Positions 37,020-46,955 of a stretch of DNA of 64,000 nucleotides are shown here, piece by piece. Source of the DNA: Streptomyces griseus subsp. griseus. Its GTDB lineage: Bacteria > Actinomycetota > Actinomycetes > Streptomycetales > Streptomycetaceae. Position 1 is the stretch's first letter. Each line of letters opens with the position of its first letter. The DNA is taken from positions 1,612,001 to 1,676,000 of the forward strand of contig NZ_CP032543.1 in NCBI RefSeq assembly GCF_003610995.1, given 5' to 3'. The position numbers and the translations under genes were made by a program. A model generated the notes under the pieces. It was not told the DNA's origin and did no database searches. It was given only the letters and a program-made list of their open reading frames with translations.

Positions 37020-37670
37020 TCAGAGGGCGTGCGCCCGGACCCGCTTCGCCAGCTCGGCGGTGGCTGCCGCCGGGTCGTCCGCCGCGGTGATCGCCCGGAC
37101 GACGACGATGCGGCGGGCGCCCGCCTCCAGCACCTCGTCCAGGTTCCCCGCGTCGATGCCGCCGATCGCGAACCAGGGGCGGGGCTGCTCCAGGGAGGCG
37201 GCGTACCGCACGAGGCCGAGGCCGGGGGCGTGGCGGCCGGGCTTGGTGGGGGTGGGCCAGCAGGGGCCGGTGCAGAAGTAGTCCACACCGTCCTGGGCGA
37301 CGGCTGCGTCGACCTCGGACTCGGCGTGCGTGGAGCGGCCGATCAGCCGGTCGTTCCCGATGATCGCGCGGGCGGCCGGCACGGGCAGGTCGCCCTGGCC
37401 CAGGTGCAGGACGTCGGCGCCGATGGCGTGCGCGACATCGGCGCGGTCGTTGACGGCGAGGAGCTTGCCGTGGCGGCGGCAGGCGTCAGCGAGGACCTCG
37501 AGGTGCTCCAGCTCCTCGGCGGCCTCCATGCCCTTGTCCCGGAGCTGGACCACGTCGACACCGCTGGAGAGCACGGCGTCCAGGAAGGCCGGAAGGTCGC
37601 CCTGCCGCTTACGGGCGTCCGTGCACAGATAGAGCCGGGCATCGGACAGCTGCTCGCGAGGCGTGGGCAT
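37020..37670 (-). CDS. thiE: Thiamine-phosphate synthase ThiE
   Basis: Joins the hydroxymethylpyrimidine pyrophosphate and thiazole phosphate moieties to give thiamine phosphate. 216 residues, TIM barrel with [43 protein letters not shown] IGRSTHAE and [13 protein letters not shown], plus FAIGGID near the C terminus. ATG 37670 ([10 protein letters not shown]) was chosen over an upstream ORF extension. No TPP riboswitch is seen here, unlike the thiOSG operon 2 kb away. Confidence 0.95.
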   Translation of the reverse strand: MPTPREQLSDARLYLCTDARKRQGDLPAFLDAVLSSGVDVVQLRDKGMEAAEELEHLEVLADACRRHGKLLAVNDRADVAHAIGADVLHLGQGDLPVPAARAIIGNDRLIGRSTHAESEVDAAVAQDGVDYFCTGPCWPTPTKPGRHAPGLGLVRYAASLEQPRPWFAIGGIDAGNLDEVLEAGARRIVVVRAITAADDPAAATAELAKRVRAHAL

Positions 37671-37700
37671 GGTGGAGTCCCCCCGTGGTCGTGGCGGTGC

Positions 37701-37729
37701 ACGGGCCGCGCGCTGCACGCGGGGCCCGT
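37701..37729 (-). terminator. Hairpin between the HTH gene and thiE
   Basis: ACGGGCC-GCGCG pairs with CGCG-GGGCCCGT around a small loop, just after the HTH-protein stop at 37752. Probable terminator; it could also reduce read-through into thiE. Confidence 0.5.
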
Positions 37730-37751
37730 ACGCCGCTTCCTGTCGTGTCGG

Positions 37752-38117
37752 TCAGACGGCGAGCGCCTGCGCGCGGCGCTTCACCTCCGTACCGCGATTC
37801 TCGCTCAGCGCCTGGGCGGGGGTGCCGGGCAGGGTCGGGTCGGGGGTGAAGAGCCACTCCAGCATCTCTTCGTCGGAATAGCCGTCGTCCCTCAGGAGGG
37901 TCAGGGTGCCGGAGAGGCCCTTGACCACCTTGTCGCCGTCGATGAAGGCGGCAGGCACCTGAAGCGTCCGGTTCTCACCACGGCGTACGGCGATGAGCTG
38001 GCCTTCCTTGACCAGCTGCCGTACACGCGTCACCTCGACGTCGAGCTTTTCCGCGATGTCGGGGAGGTGGAGCCAGGCGGGGACGAGTGCATCGGTCTTT
38101 GCGTCGATCTCGGTCAC
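37752..38117 (-). CDS. Rv2175c family DNA-binding protein
   Basis: 121-residue protein with an N-terminal winged helix-turn-helix (WLHLPDIAEKLDVEVTRVRQ; then VKEGQLIAVRR) and a C-terminal Rv2175c-type domain (SGTLTLLRDDGYSDEEMLEWL). In M. tuberculosis Rv2175c binds DNA and is phosphorylated by the kinase PknL encoded next to it; here a PASTA kinase gene lies 4.3 kb away, with thiamine genes between. GTG 38117 has no clear ribosome site. Function in Streptomyces unknown. Confidence 0.88.
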   Translation of the reverse strand: MTEIDAKTDALVPAWLHLPDIAEKLDVEVTRVRQLVKEGQLIAVRRGENRTLQVPAAFIDGDKVVKGLSGTLTLLRDDGYSDEEMLEWLFTPDPTLPGTPAQALSENRGTEVKRRAQALAV

Positions 38118-38210
38118 AAGGACAAGCGTGCCATCCGGGACTGACAGCCGGTAGCCGGGCCGACCGTACGGGGGTGGGCCCGGGTGGTCACAGGGGGTCG
38201 GCCCGGGGTG

Positions 38211-39455
38211 TCACAGGGCGGTGGACTTCAGCGGTACGGCGGGGTCGGCGACCCGGTCGGGGTCGAGGACGGCCCCGGATTCGATGAGCTTGCGGCCCTG
38301 GGCGAGGTCGCGCGGGCGGCCCACCGCGAGGACGGCGACCAGTGCCCCGGCCTTCAGCCAGCACACCGACCAGGTGGCCTCCGCACCGTCGCCGCGCCAG
38401 ACCAGGGCGTCGGCGTGGGCGTGGTGGCCGGCGTACTGCACGAAGCGGCCGAACTGCTCGGACCAGAAGTACGGGACGGGGTCGTGGACCGGGAGCGGCG
38501 CGCCGCTCTCCGCGGCGAGGATCGCGGCGGCGGCGGTGCGCGGCCCCTGAAGGGCGTTGTCCCAGTGGTGGATCAGCAGGCGTTCGCCGTAGCGGGCGGA
38601 GGGGAAGGAGGCGCAGTCACCGACCGCGTACACATCGGGCAGGGAGGTGCGCAGGGCGCTGTCGGCGGTGACCGAGCCGTCCGGGCCGCGTTCGATCCCG
38701 GAGCCGGCGAGCCAGCCGGTGGCGGGGCGGGCGCCGATGCCGACCACGACGGCTCCGGCGGGCAGGGTCCGGCCGTCCGCGAGGACCACGGTGGACCCCT
38801 CGACGCGCTCCACCCGGGCCTCGGTGAGGAGTTCGGCGCCACTCTCCGCGTACCAGTCGGCCATCGGGGCGGCGACCTCGGCGGGCAGGGTGCCGGCGAG
38901 CGGGCGGGCGGCGGCCTCGACGACGGTGACCGCGCACCCGGCGGCGCGGGCGGCGGTGGCGAACTCGGCGCCGATCCACCCCGCCCCGACGACGACCACG
39001 TCGTGGCTCTGCTCCAGGACGGGCCGCAGCCGGGCGGCGTCGTCGAGGGTGCGCAGCAGATGGACGCCGGGGACGCCCTCGGTGCCGGGCAGGGCGATGG
39101 GCTCGGCACCGGTCGCCAGGACGAGGACGTCGTAGGGGACGGGGCCGCCCGCCGTGTCCAGGACATGGTCGGCGGCGCGCAGGGCGGTGACGTCCAGGCC
39201 GAGGCGGAGCGTGATCTCCAGCGCCTCGAAGTCGACGTCGAAGGCGGAGTCCTCGGCCTTGCCGAGCAGCACCGCCTTGGACAGCGGCGGCCGGTCGTAG
39301 GGCTGGTGGGGTTCGGCGCCGATCAGGGTGACGGTGCCGGTGAAGCCGGCTTCCCGCAGGGCGACGGCGGTCTGCACACCCGCCATGCCCGCTCCGACGA
39401 TCACGGCGTTCCGTGTGCGCTGCCGCGCCGCGTGGTGTTCCGTCTGCTCGCTCAC
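38211..39455 (-). CDS. FAD/NAD(P)-dependent oxidoreductase (ferredoxin-reductase type)
   Basis: 414-residue flavoprotein disulfide-reductase-like enzyme. Two dinucleotide folds are visible: FAD VIVGAGMAGVQTAVALREAG and NAD(P) VVVGAGWIGAEFATAARAAG, then the FAD-binding YAVGDCASF, and a C-terminal reductase domain (VPYFWSEQFGRFVQYAG). This is the architecture of ferredoxin reductases and rubredoxin reductases that feed oxygenases; no partner gene is adjacent. The GTG at 39455 was chosen over the longer ORF because a TAGACT box lies 7 nt upstream, giving a leaderless transcript. Confidence 0.9.
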   Translation of the reverse strand: MSEQTEHHAARQRTRNAVIVGAGMAGVQTAVALREAGFTGTVTLIGAEPHQPYDRPPLSKAVLLGKAEDSAFDVDFEALEITLRLGLDVTALRAADHVLDTAGGPVPYDVLVLATGAEPIALPGTEGVPGVHLLRTLDDAARLRPVLEQSHDVVVVGAGWIGAEFATAARAAGCAVTVVEAAARPLAGTLPAEVAAPMADWYAESGAELLTEARVERVEGSTVVLADGRTLPAGAVVVGIGARPATGWLAGSGIERGPDGSVTADSALRTSLPDVYAVGDCASFPSARYGERLLIHHWDNALQGPRTAAAAILAAESGAPLPVHDPVPYFWSEQFGRFVQYAGHHAHADALVWRGDGAEATWSVCWLKAGALVAVLAVGRPRDLAQGRKLIESGAVLDPDRVADPAVPLKSTAL

Positions 39456-39462
39456 GCGTACC

Positions 39463-39468
39463 AGTCTA
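39463..39468 (-). promoter_or_regulatory. -10 element TAGACT, leaderless start of FAD oxidoreductase
   Basis: Minus-strand TAGACT, 7 nt, then GTG at 39455. Confidence 0.6.
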
Positions 39469-39484
39469 TTCATCTGACTACGGA

Positions 39485-39826
39485 TCAGATGATGACTTCC
39501 TCCACCACGCTCGTCCCGCCGCCCTCCTGGGACTCCCACGCCCAGCGCTCGTCCAGCCGCACCCGGCCGTCCGGGAGTTCGGAGACGGTGGAGAGGCAGT
39601 GTCCGGAAGAGGTCGTCCCGTCCTCCTTGAGCTGGACGTAGCGGAAGTCGAGGGCGTCCCCCCGGCGGGTGCCGACGAGATGGCCGCGCACCACGTCACC
39701 GCCCGCGTACTCGGCCCAGACCGTGCCGCCCCGCTCGTGGTAGGTGAAGCGGGTGCGGGTACCGACCTGGCCCGGGGCCTGGTCGGCGACGGGCGACAGG
39801 ACGAGTCCGTCGAGTGAACGGGCCAC
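39485..39826 (-). CDS. Conserved hypothetical protein, small beta-rich
   Basis: 113 residues, no family recognised with confidence. It has alternating hydrophobic/polar strands typical of a small beta barrel (RTRFTYHERGGTVWAEYAGG; VRGHLVGTRRGDALDFRYVQL; RVRLDERWAWESQ), no signal peptide and no cysteine pattern. GTG 39826 is preceded by an AAGGGAG site. It is divergent from the thiO riboswitch and ends 30 bp before the FAD oxidoreductase start, same strand. Codon usage is native. Confidence 0.72.
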   Translation of the reverse strand: MARSLDGLVLSPVADQAPGQVGTRTRFTYHERGGTVWAEYAGGDVVRGHLVGTRRGDALDFRYVQLKEDGTTSSGHCLSTVSELPDGRVRLDERWAWESQEGGGTSVVEEVII

Positions 39827-39856
39827 GGCGGCTGCTCCCTTGTCGGCGGCGAGCGT

Positions 39857-39862
39857 TAGGCT
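39857..39862 (+). promoter_or_regulatory. -10 element TAGGCT of the thiOSG operon
   Basis: TANNNT hexamer placing transcription start near 39869, just before the TPP riboswitch. Confidence 0.45.
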
Positions 39863-39875
39863 GGCCACGGTAGAA

Positions 39876-39969
39876 CACTCGCGGGAGCCCGGACGCACCG
39901 GGCTGAGAGGGAGGCTGGGCGGCCTCCGACCGTACGAACCTGATCCGGGTCATGCCGGCGAAGGGAGGG
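39876..39969 (+). promoter_or_regulatory. TPP riboswitch (THI element)
   Basis: The conserved pyrimidine-binding CTGAGAGGGAGG and pyrophosphate-binding ACCTGATCCGGGTCATGCCGG (shown in parts: ACCTGATC, GGGTCATGCCGG, CGAAGGGAGG) blocks are present with the expected spacing. The purine-rich 3' end CGAAGGGAGG includes the ribosome site of thiO, so control is probably at translation start: bound TPP would hide the site. Confidence 0.95.
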
Positions 39970-39980
39970 GCTGGACACCC

Positions 39981-42195
<2,215 letters not shown>

Positions 42196-42361
42196 CCGTC
42201 CAGCTCCTCCGGCGTCGGCGGAGAGGGGGGTGCGGGGCGGGGCCCCGGGGGTGCCGGCCCTACGGAGACGTGCCCCCACCTGGGACGTGTCCCTGTCACG
42301 GATCGGCTGCAGAACGGCCCCGGGAATGCCCCGGCCCGTCCGGGGTGTCGGTGGCGGCTCG

Positions 42362-42367
42362 TAGACT
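42362..42367 (+). promoter_or_regulatory. -10 element TAGACT, leaderless start of the PASTA kinase
   Basis: TAGACT, 6 nt, then GTG at 42374; no ribosome site. Confidence 0.6.
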
Positions 42368-42373
42368 CTCGGG

Positions 42374-44302
42374 GTGGACACGACCCTCCAGGACCCTCTC
42401 GTCGGGCAGCTTCTCGACGGCCGGTATCGCATTGAGGCGCGCATCGCCGTCGGCGGGATGGCCACGGTCTACCGGGCCGTGGACACCCGCCTGGACCGGG
42501 TGCTCGCCCTCAAGGTGATGCACCCGGCGCTCGCCACCGACGCCGCCTTCGTGGAGCGGTTCATCCGCGAGGCCAAGTCGGTGGCCCGGCTCGCCCACCC
42601 CAATGTCGTCGCGGTCTTCGACCAGGGCGCCCAGGGCGCGTACGTCTATCTCGCGATGGAGTACGTGGCGGGCTGCACCCTGCGCGACGTCCTGCGCGAG
42701 CGCGGCGCCCTCCAGCCCCGGGCCGCGCTGGACATCCTGGAGCCGGTCCTCGCCGCGCTCGGCGCCGCGCACCGGGCGGGGTTCGTCCACCGCGACATGA
42801 AGCCGGAGAACGTCCTGATAGGGGACGACGGCTGGGTCAAGGTCGCCGACTTCGGTTTGGTCAGGGCGGTCGGCACCGCCACCGACACCACCGGTTCGCT
42901 GCTGGGCACGGTGTCGTATCTGGCGCCCGAGCAGATCGAGCACGGCACCGCCGACACCCGCAGCGATGTGTACGCCTGCGGGGTCGTGCTCTACGAGATG
43001 CTGACCGGCGCCAAGCCGCACACCGGGGAGAACGCCGCCCAGGTCATCTACCAGCACCTCAACACCGATGTCCCGGCCCCGTCCGCCGTCGTGCCGGGGC
43101 TCCCGGTGGCGCTGGACTCCCTGGTGGCGAGCGCGACCGCCCGCAACCCCGAGGTGCGCCCGCACGACGCGGTGCTGCTCCTTGCCGAGGCCCGGGAGGC
43201 CCGCGCCGCGCTGACCGAGGCCGAGCTGGACGCCGTACCCCCGCAGGCCCTGTCGGACACCCATGACGGCGCGCAGGACCGTACGAGCGTGCTCCCCCGT
43301 GCCTTTCCGGTGAACGGCGACGGGGGCGGCGTGCACCGCACCAGCCGCCTGGAGATGCCGCCGCCGGTCGCCCCGCCCCGGCGCCGGGCCGCCCGGCGCG
43401 GCCCGTTCGGCGGACCGCACCGCAAGCTGATCACGATCGTCACCGCCGTCCTGCTGACGCTCGGCGTCGGTGCGGGCGTCTGGTACATCAACTCGGGCCA
43501 GTTCACCCAGGTCCCTTCGCTGCTCGGCCAGACCCAGAAGGTGGCGGAGCAGCGGCTCTCGGAGGAGGGGCTCGGGCTGAAGGGTGTGGAGCGGGTCTTC
43601 AGCGACACGGTGGAGCGGGGCTCGGTGGTCGGCAGCGATCCCGCCTCCGGCGACCGGATCCGGGGCAACGGCTCGGTGAAGCTCGTCGTCTCGCGCGGCC
43701 CGGAGATCGTCCGGGTCCCCGATGTGGCGGGCTCCTCCCTCGCGGACGCCCGGCGCTCCCTGAAGAAGGTGGGCCTGGCCCCCGGCATGGTGACCAAGGA
43801 GTTCAGCGAGGACGTGGCGCGCGGTGACGTGATCCGTACGGATCCCCGCGCGGGCACCGACCGCGCCCCCGACACGGCGGTGGCCCTGATCGTCAGCAAG
43901 GGCAGCCCCGTCGAGGTCCCGGACGTCACCGGCCTCTCGGTCGAGGACGCCACCGAGGAGCTGGCGGAGGAGGGGCTGAAGGTGGAGGTGCTGCCCGGCA
44001 AGGTCCACTCCGCCGAGGCCGACGGCGACATCGCGAAGCAGTCCCCCGGCGCGGGCACCGAGGCGGCCGAGGGCGACACCATCGAGTTGACCGTCTCCAA
44101 GGGCCCCCGGATGCTGGACGTCCCCGACGTCACCGGCCGGGACGTCGACGAGGCCCGGGACACCCTGGAGGAGGCGGGGTTCGAGGTGAAGGTCGACCGG
44201 CCCTTCCTCTCCTTCAGCGACACGATCGCGAGCCAGTCCGTGGACGGCGGCGAACAGGCCCCCGAGGGCTCCACCATCACTATCAGGACCAAGGGGCTCT
44301 AG
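42374..44302 (+). CDS. PASTA-domain Ser/Thr protein kinase (PknB/Stk1 type)
   Basis: Membrane eukaryotic-like kinase that senses wall precursors. 642 residues: kinase domain (1-280) with glycine loop IAVGGMATVYRA, K47 in LALKVMH, catalytic HRDMKPENV and DFG in ADFGLVRA; a Pro/Arg-rich juxtamembrane stretch; a membrane helix (about 352-372); and four PASTA repeats (about 373-642), each with a (V)PDV or VPSL start. GTG 42374 lies 6 nt after TAGACT. By position it equals M. tuberculosis pknL, but PknL has no PASTA repeats (from memory), so the extracellular part differs. Confidence 0.94.
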   Translation: MDTTLQDPLVGQLLDGRYRIEARIAVGGMATVYRAVDTRLDRVLALKVMHPALATDAAFVERFIREAKSVARLAHPNVVAVFDQGAQGAYVYLAMEYVAGCTLRDVLRERGALQPRAALDILEPVLAALGAAHRAGFVHRDMKPENVLIGDDGWVKVADFGLVRAVGTATDTTGSLLGTVSYLAPEQIEHGTADTRSDVYACGVVLYEMLTGAKPHTGENAAQVIYQHLNTDVPAPSAVVPGLPVALDSLVASATARNPEVRPHDAVLLLAEAREARAALTEAELDAVPPQALSDTHDGAQDRTSVLPRAFPVNGDGGGVHRTSRLEMPPPVAPPRRRAARRGPFGGPHRKLITIVTAVLLTLGVGAGVWYINSGQFTQVPSLLGQTQKVAEQRLSEEGLGLKGVERVFSDTVERGSVVGSDPASGDRIRGNGSVKLVVSRGPEIVRVPDVAGSSLADARRSLKKVGLAPGMVTKEFSEDVARGDVIRTDPRAGTDRAPDTAVALIVSKGSPVEVPDVTGLSVEDATEELAEEGLKVEVLPGKVHSAEADGDIAKQSPGAGTEAAEGDTIELTVSKGPRMLDVPDVTGRDVDEARDTLEEAGFEVKVDRPFLSFSDTIASQSVDGGEQAPEGSTITIRTKGL

Positions 44303-44330
44303 GACCACATGGGAAGGCCGGAAGCGATCT

Positions 44331-45185
44331 ATGCGTAACCCCGTAGGCGGACATGTCCCGGTGGCCGGCGGTCTGGCCAAGGTCGGCCTCTCCTACGCCC
44401 GGGAGCTGGCGGCCGAGACCGTGCAGGTCTTCGTCGCCAACCCGCGCGGCTGGGCGACGCCCGCCGGGAACCCGGCCCAGGACGAGCTGTTCCGCTCGGA
44501 GTGCGCGGCCGCGTCGATACCGGCGTACGTCCATGCCCCGTATCTGATCAATTTCGGCTCGCACACCGAGGCGACGGTCGAGAGGTCCGTGGAGTCGCTG
44601 CGCCACTCGCTGCGGCGGGCCCGGGAGATCGGCGCGCTGGGTGTGGTGGTGCACACCGGCTCGGCGACCGGCGGACGGCCCCGCTCCGAGGCGCTGGCCC
44701 AGGTGCGGGAGCACCTGCGTCCGCTCCTGGACGAGCTGACCCACGACGACGATCCGTATCTGCTGCTGGAGTCCACCGCGGGCCAGGGCTCCTCGCTCTG
44801 CTCCCGTACGTGGGACTTCGGGCCGTATTTCGAGGCGTTGGACGCCCACCCCAAGCTGGGCATCTGTCTGGACACCTGCCACATCTACGCGGCGGGACAC
44901 GATCTGGCCGGCCCCTCGGGGATGCGGCAGACACTCGACCTGCTGGTGGAGACGGTCGGTGAGGGGCGGCTGAAGCTGATCCACGCCAACGACTCCAAGG
45001 ACGTGGTGGGCGCCCACAAGGACCGGCACGAGAACATCGGCGCCGGTCACATCGGTGCGGAGCCCTTCCGGGAGCTGTTCGCGCACCCGGCGACCGAGGG
45101 CGTACCCCTGGTCATCGAGACACCGGGCGGCAGGGAGGGGCACGCTGCGGACGTGGCCCGGCTCAAGCAGCTCCGGGGACTCTAG
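44331..45185 (+). CDS. nfo: Deoxyribonuclease IV (AP endonuclease, Nfo family)
   Basis: Zn-dependent base-excision-repair enzyme that cuts 5' to abasic sites. 284 residues, TIM barrel; all nine metal ligands match E. coli Nfo order: H68, H108, E147, D181, H184, H218, D231, H233, E263 (motifs VHAPYLIN, VVHTGS, LLLEST, CLDTCHIYAAGHD, IHANDSK, KDRHENIG, VIETPGG). It starts 28 nt after the kinase stop with a GGAAG site. The TAG stop shares a CTAG with the convergent gene. Confidence 0.93.
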   Translation: MRNPVGGHVPVAGGLAKVGLSYARELAAETVQVFVANPRGWATPAGNPAQDELFRSECAAASIPAYVHAPYLINFGSHTEATVERSVESLRHSLRRAREIGALGVVVHTGSATGGRPRSEALAQVREHLRPLLDELTHDDDPYLLLESTAGQGSSLCSRTWDFGPYFEALDAHPKLGICLDTCHIYAAGHDLAGPSGMRQTLDLLVETVGEGRLKLIHANDSKDVVGAHKDRHENIGAGHIGAEPFRELFAHPATEGVPLVIETPGGREGHAADVARLKQLRGL

Positions 45186-45814
45186 AGCTCGGGGCCGTCC
45201 CCGGGCTCCTCCTGGTAGGAGTAGCGCTGCTCGCTCCAGGGGTCGCCGATGTTGTGGTAGCCCCGCTCCTCCCAGAACCCGCGCCGGTCGGCCGTCATGT
45301 ATTCGATGCCGCGGACCCATTTAGGGCCCTTCCAGGCGTACAGGTGCGGGACGACGAGGCGGAGCGGGAAGCCGTGCTCGGCGGTGAGGAGGTCGCCGTC
45401 CTTGTGGGTGGCGAAGAGGGTGCGCTCGGAGGCGAAGTCGTCCAGGCGCAGGTTCGAGGAGAAGCCGTACTCGGCCCAGACCATCACATGGGTGGCGTCG
45501 GGGGCGGGGGGTGCCAGATCCAGCACCGTACGGGCGAGGACTCCGCCCCACTCGGCGCCGATCATGCTGAACTTCGTCACGCAGTGCAGGTCGGCGACGA
45601 CCGAGGAGAACGGCAGCGCCGAGAAGTCCTGGTGGTTCCAGCAGTGCTTGTCGCCGTCGGCGGTGGCCCCGAAGACCCGGAACTCCCAGCGCTCCGGCTT
45701 GAACTTGGGAACGGGTCCGTAGTGGGTGACCGGCCATCCGCGCTGCAGTCGCTGTCCCGGTGGAAGCTCCGACTGTTCTGATTCGCGGTATTCCCGGCTT
45801 TCCGGCTGACCCAT
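45182..45814 (-). CDS. Molybdopterin-dependent oxidoreductase (sulfite-oxidase-like)
   Basis: 210-residue protein with the oxidoreductase molybdopterin-binding fold of sulfite oxidase / YedY. The molybdenum-ligating cysteine is in VVADLHCVTKFS; GFSSNLRLDDF, HGFPLRLVVPHLYAWKGPKWV and EYMTADRRGFWEERGYH are typical of the stand-alone actinobacterial type. No twin-arginine signal and no membrane partner gene are present, so it is probably cytoplasmic; substrate unknown. ATG 45814. Its stop codon overlaps the nfo stop in opposite orientation (CTAG at 45182-45185). Confidence 0.9.
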   Translation of the reverse strand: MGQPESREYRESEQSELPPGQRLQRGWPVTHYGPVPKFKPERWEFRVFGATADGDKHCWNHQDFSALPFSSVVADLHCVTKFSMIGAEWGGVLARTVLDLAPPAPDATHVMVWAEYGFSSNLRLDDFASERTLFATHKDGDLLTAEHGFPLRLVVPHLYAWKGPKWVRGIEYMTADRRGFWEERGYHNIGDPWSEQRYSYQEEPGDGPEL

Positions 45815-45966
45815 GCCTCCATGGTGACAGACAGGCAGGGGTGGTCATGACCAGGGCGGACCCCCATGGGGTCAACTCGTACTAAGCGTGCACTTACTGG
45901 ACGGCCGGTGAGTGCGGTGCGAGGATGCGGCCACCTTGTCGATCACGCTTGGAAGGAGCCTCTGCG

Positions 45967-46446
45967 ATGCAGGGCGACCCCGAGGTCCTTGAGTTCCTCA
46001 ATGAACAGCTGACTGCCGAACTGACCGCTATCAACCAGTACTTCCTGCACGCGAAGATGCAGGAGAACTTCGGCTGGACCAAGCTCGCCAAGTACACCAG
46101 GGCCGAGTCCTTCGACGAGATGAAGCACGCCGAGATCCTCACGGACCGGATCCTGTTCCTGGACGGGCTGCCCAACTACCAGCGGCTCTTCCACGTCCGG
46201 GTGGGCCAGACGGTGACCGAGATGTTCCAGGCGGACCGCCAGGTCGAGGTGGAGGCGATCGACCGCCTCAAGCGCGGGATCGAGGTGATGCGCGCCAAGG
46301 GGGACATCACCTCGGCGAACATCTTCGAGTCGATCCTGGAGGACGAGGAGCACCACATCGACTACCTCGACACCCAGCTGGAGCTGGTGGAGAAGCTCGG
46401 TGAGCCGCTGTACATCGCGCAGCTGATCGAACAGCCGGAGAGCTGA
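45967..46446 (+). CDS. bfr: Bacterioferritin
   Basis: 24-mer iron-storage protein with haem between subunits. 159 residues; ferroxidase ligands E18, E51, H54, E94, E127, H130, with Y25, and the haem ligand M52 are all in the canonical positions. ATG 45967 has an AAGGAG site. It is convergent with bfd, 23 bp apart. No iron box was noticed upstream; a 12-bp palindrome TGGTCATGACCA lies at 45842-45853. Confidence 0.96.
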   Translation: MQGDPEVLEFLNEQLTAELTAINQYFLHAKMQENFGWTKLAKYTRAESFDEMKHAEILTDRILFLDGLPNYQRLFHVRVGQTVTEMFQADRQVEVEAIDRLKRGIEVMRAKGDITSANIFESILEDEEHHIDYLDTQLELVEKLGEPLYIAQLIEQPES

Positions 46447-46469
46447 GCCGACGCGTCAGGAGAGGCCGT

Positions 46470-46778
46470 TCAGGCGGCGTCGGAGAGCTGGACGTCCCGG
46501 ATCGCGGAGAGGGCGGCCCCCGCCGTGACCGGGGTAGCGACCGATGCGGCCGCGGGGACCGGCTGGGTGACGGGCGCCACCGCGGGCTCCCGCTGCCGGC
46601 CCACCAGGTCGCGGCGCGAGCAGTCGCGCCCCAGCAGGGCCTGGATCCGCCGGACGCAGCCGCCGCAGTCGGTGCCGGCCTTGCAGGCCGAGGCGATCTG
46701 ACGCGGGGTGCAGGCCCCGGCATCCGCGTGCTTCTTGACCTGCGCCTCGGTGATGCCGAAGCAGGAGCAGACGTACAT
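46470..46778 (-). CDS. bfd: Bacterioferritin-associated ferredoxin-like (2Fe-2S) protein
   Basis: Small [2Fe-2S] protein that reduces bacterioferritin to release stored iron. 102 residues; four cluster cysteines C4, C6 (MYVCSCFGIT) and C38, C41 (GTDCGGC). The C-terminal half (from about residue 50) is a Pro/Ala/Val-rich extension absent from E. coli Bfd (64 residues). ATG 46778 was chosen over GTG 46787 because the GGGAGG site is 7-8 nt before the ATG. An iron box lies about 50 bp upstream. Confidence 0.92.
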   Translation of the reverse strand: MYVCSCFGITEAQVKKHADAGACTPRQIASACKAGTDCGGCVRRIQALLGRDCSRRDLVGRQREPAVAPVTQPVPAAASVATPVTAGAALSAIRDVQLSDAA

Positions 46779-46825
46779 GCGGTTCACCTCCCTGCGGGTC
46801 GGTCGCTGGCGCCGTCCCCGTCTTC

Positions 46826-46844
46826 ATCGGTGAGGCTAACCTAA
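46826..46844 (-). promoter_or_regulatory. Iron box (IdeR/DmdR-type) upstream of bfd
   Basis: Matches 16 of 19 positions of the consensus TTAGGTTAGGCTAACCTAA; the right half AGGCTAACCTAA is perfect. A DtxR-family regulator should repress bfd when iron is plentiful. Confidence 0.75.
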
Positions 46845-46888
46845 CCTTACCCACATGGCGAGGCGCGGAGAAGCCCCGGAACGGACTG

Positions 46889-46919
46889 TGGGGCACGGAT
46901 CACATGGATCCGTGCCCCA
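46889..46919. terminator. Hairpin downstream of aroG
   Basis: 13-bp perfect stem TGGGGCACGGATC with its complement and an ACATG loop, 37 nt past the DAHP synthase stop. Confidence 0.75.
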
Positions 46920-46955
46920 TAGGCGCGTCCGGCGGAAACACCCACCGGGGACTGC

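Noticed and set aside
42296..44380. 694-codon minus-strand ORF
   Set aside because: Exactly opposite the PASTA kinase, whose catalytic motifs are unmistakable.
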